Source of the DNA: Candidatus Eiseniibacteriota bacterium
GTDB lineage: Bacteria > Eisenbacteria > RBG-16-71-46
DNA length: 6,132 bases
Assembly (NCBI GenBank): GCA_023249815.1
Contig: JAHFBX010000189.1
Span: 1-6,132 of the forward strand
Reading direction: 5' to 3'
Both the position numbers and the translations under genes were made by a program. The notes beneath the pieces were generated by a model. It saw only the letters and a program-made list of their open reading frames with translations. It was not told the origin of the DNA and did no database searches. This document shows positions 5,536 to 6,132 of this stretch, piece by piece; position 1 is the stretch's first letter, and the number at the start of each line of letters is the position of its first letter.

Positions 5536-6132
5536 TTGGACCTGCTCGTCCTCTCCGAGGTGCGCTGGGGGTACTTCCGGACACGGAAGCAGTTCCTGCT
5601 GTCGCGTTTCCCCGATTCGTGGCGTGTGTTCTTCGCGCAACCACCCGCGGCGGGAGCGGACGACCCGTGGCGGCCCAGGCGGGAGGGGCGGGTGACCGTG
5701 TTCACGGTGCCGTTCCTCAAACCCGGCACGACGAGCGCGCTCTACAACGCCGTCGCCGCCACCGCAGCGGGCCGCGCCGCGATCGAACTGGGCGCCGAAC
5801 TCTACCTGAAGCGCATGCTCGTGCGCCTGGGCGTGGAGCCCGAACCGGTCGTCCTGGCCTCGAACATCTATGCGCCGGCGCTGCTTTCTCGGCTCCGCAA
5901 GAAGCTGTTACTCTACGACTTCAACGACCACCCCCTGCAGTTCTCGGCCACTCCGCCGTGGGCGAGTCCCTACCTGCGGCGCACGCTCTCGCAGGCGCAG
6001 GGGGTGTTCGTCGTTTCGGAGCACTACCGCCGGATGCTGGCCTCGGAGACCGACCGCCCCTTGATCCTGCTCGGGAACGGAGTGGAGATGGCTCACTTCG
6101 AGACGCCGCGCGTCCTGCCGGCCGACCTCGCG
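5536..6132 (+). CDS. GT-B glycosyltransferase, N-terminal part (3' partial)
   Basis: The frame from TTG 5536 stays open for 199 codons to the window edge and keeps the G/C-ending codon pattern of its neighbours. The N-terminus (M)DLLVLSEVRWGYFRTRKQF fits the first strand and nucleotide-sugar-binding-fold loop of GT4-like enzymes ('...LS--RWG--R-R-QFL'). It continues with VVLASNIYAPALL (105-117), LLLYDFNDHP (124-133), a strand-turn segment GVFVVSEHYRRML (156-168) and LLGNGVEMAHFE (178-189), the counterpart of the NGVD---F motif at the domain junction. The donor-binding domain with the E-x7-E region lies beyond the window. The start is 4 nt after the amidotransferase stop with no clear Shine-Dalgarno; TTG is the only nearby start giving a normal N-terminus, and translation probably depends on ribosomes finishing the upstream gene. 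Substrate and linkage are unknown. The chief uncertainty is the exact start. Confidence 0.82.
   Translation, partial: MDLLVLSEVRWGYFRTRKQFLLSRFPDSWRVFFAQPPAAGADDPWRPRREGRVTVFTVPFLKPGTTSALYNAVAATAAGRAAIELGAELYLKRMLVRLGVEPEPVVLASNIYAPALLSRLRKKLLLYDFNDHPLQFSATPPWASPYLRRTLSQAQGVFVVSEHYRRMLASETDRPLILLGNGVEMAHFETPRVLPADLA

Overview
The window is a compact block of six same-strand (+) genes from a very GC-rich bacterium, with strong G/C preference at third codon positions. It reads as the interior of a surface-polysaccharide (O-antigen, capsule or exopolysaccharide) biosynthesis operon. The gene content (a Wzx-type flippase with glycosyltransferases, an AsnB-type amidotransferase and a methyltransferase) is typical of bacterial envelope glycan loci. 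No marker in the window fixes the phylum, so assignment beyond 'high-GC bacterium, possibly environmental' would be a guess.

Layout: (1) 1-150, the last 49 codons of an upstream gene, probably a family 2 glycosyltransferase. (2) 147-977, a class I SAM-dependent methyltransferase with a C-terminal four-cysteine zinc-ribbon-like tail; it starts at a TTG overlapping the previous stop and has a strong Shine-Dalgarno. (3) 985-1995, a GT-B fold glycosyltransferase with an unusual cysteine cluster. (4) 1992-3434, a multi-pass flippase whose GTG start overlaps the previous stop. (5) 3456-5531, a class II glutamine-hydrolysing asparagine synthase-like amidotransferase with all expected active-site motifs and an insertion in its glutaminase domain. 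(6) 5536-6132, the N-terminal 199 residues of another GT-B glycosyltransferase, running off the window.

The junctions are 4-nt overlaps (147-150 and 1992-1995) or gaps of 7, 21 and 4 nt. There is no room for promoters or terminators, and no stretch over 300 bases lacks a gene. Three of the five start codons are non-ATG (TTG, GTG, TTG), and two of those overlap the preceding stop, which suggests translational coupling.

Inferred joint role: the glycosyltransferases build a lipid-linked oligosaccharide at the cytoplasmic face, the methyltransferase and amidotransferase modify sugars or an attached group (for example methylation, and amidation of a uronic-acid carboxyl), and the flippase moves the lipid-linked unit across the inner membrane. 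A polymerase, an initiating phosphoglycosyltransferase, chain-length regulators and nucleotide-sugar synthesis genes are not in the window and would be expected nearby. I see no tRNA, rRNA, CRISPR, mobile element or obvious repeat.
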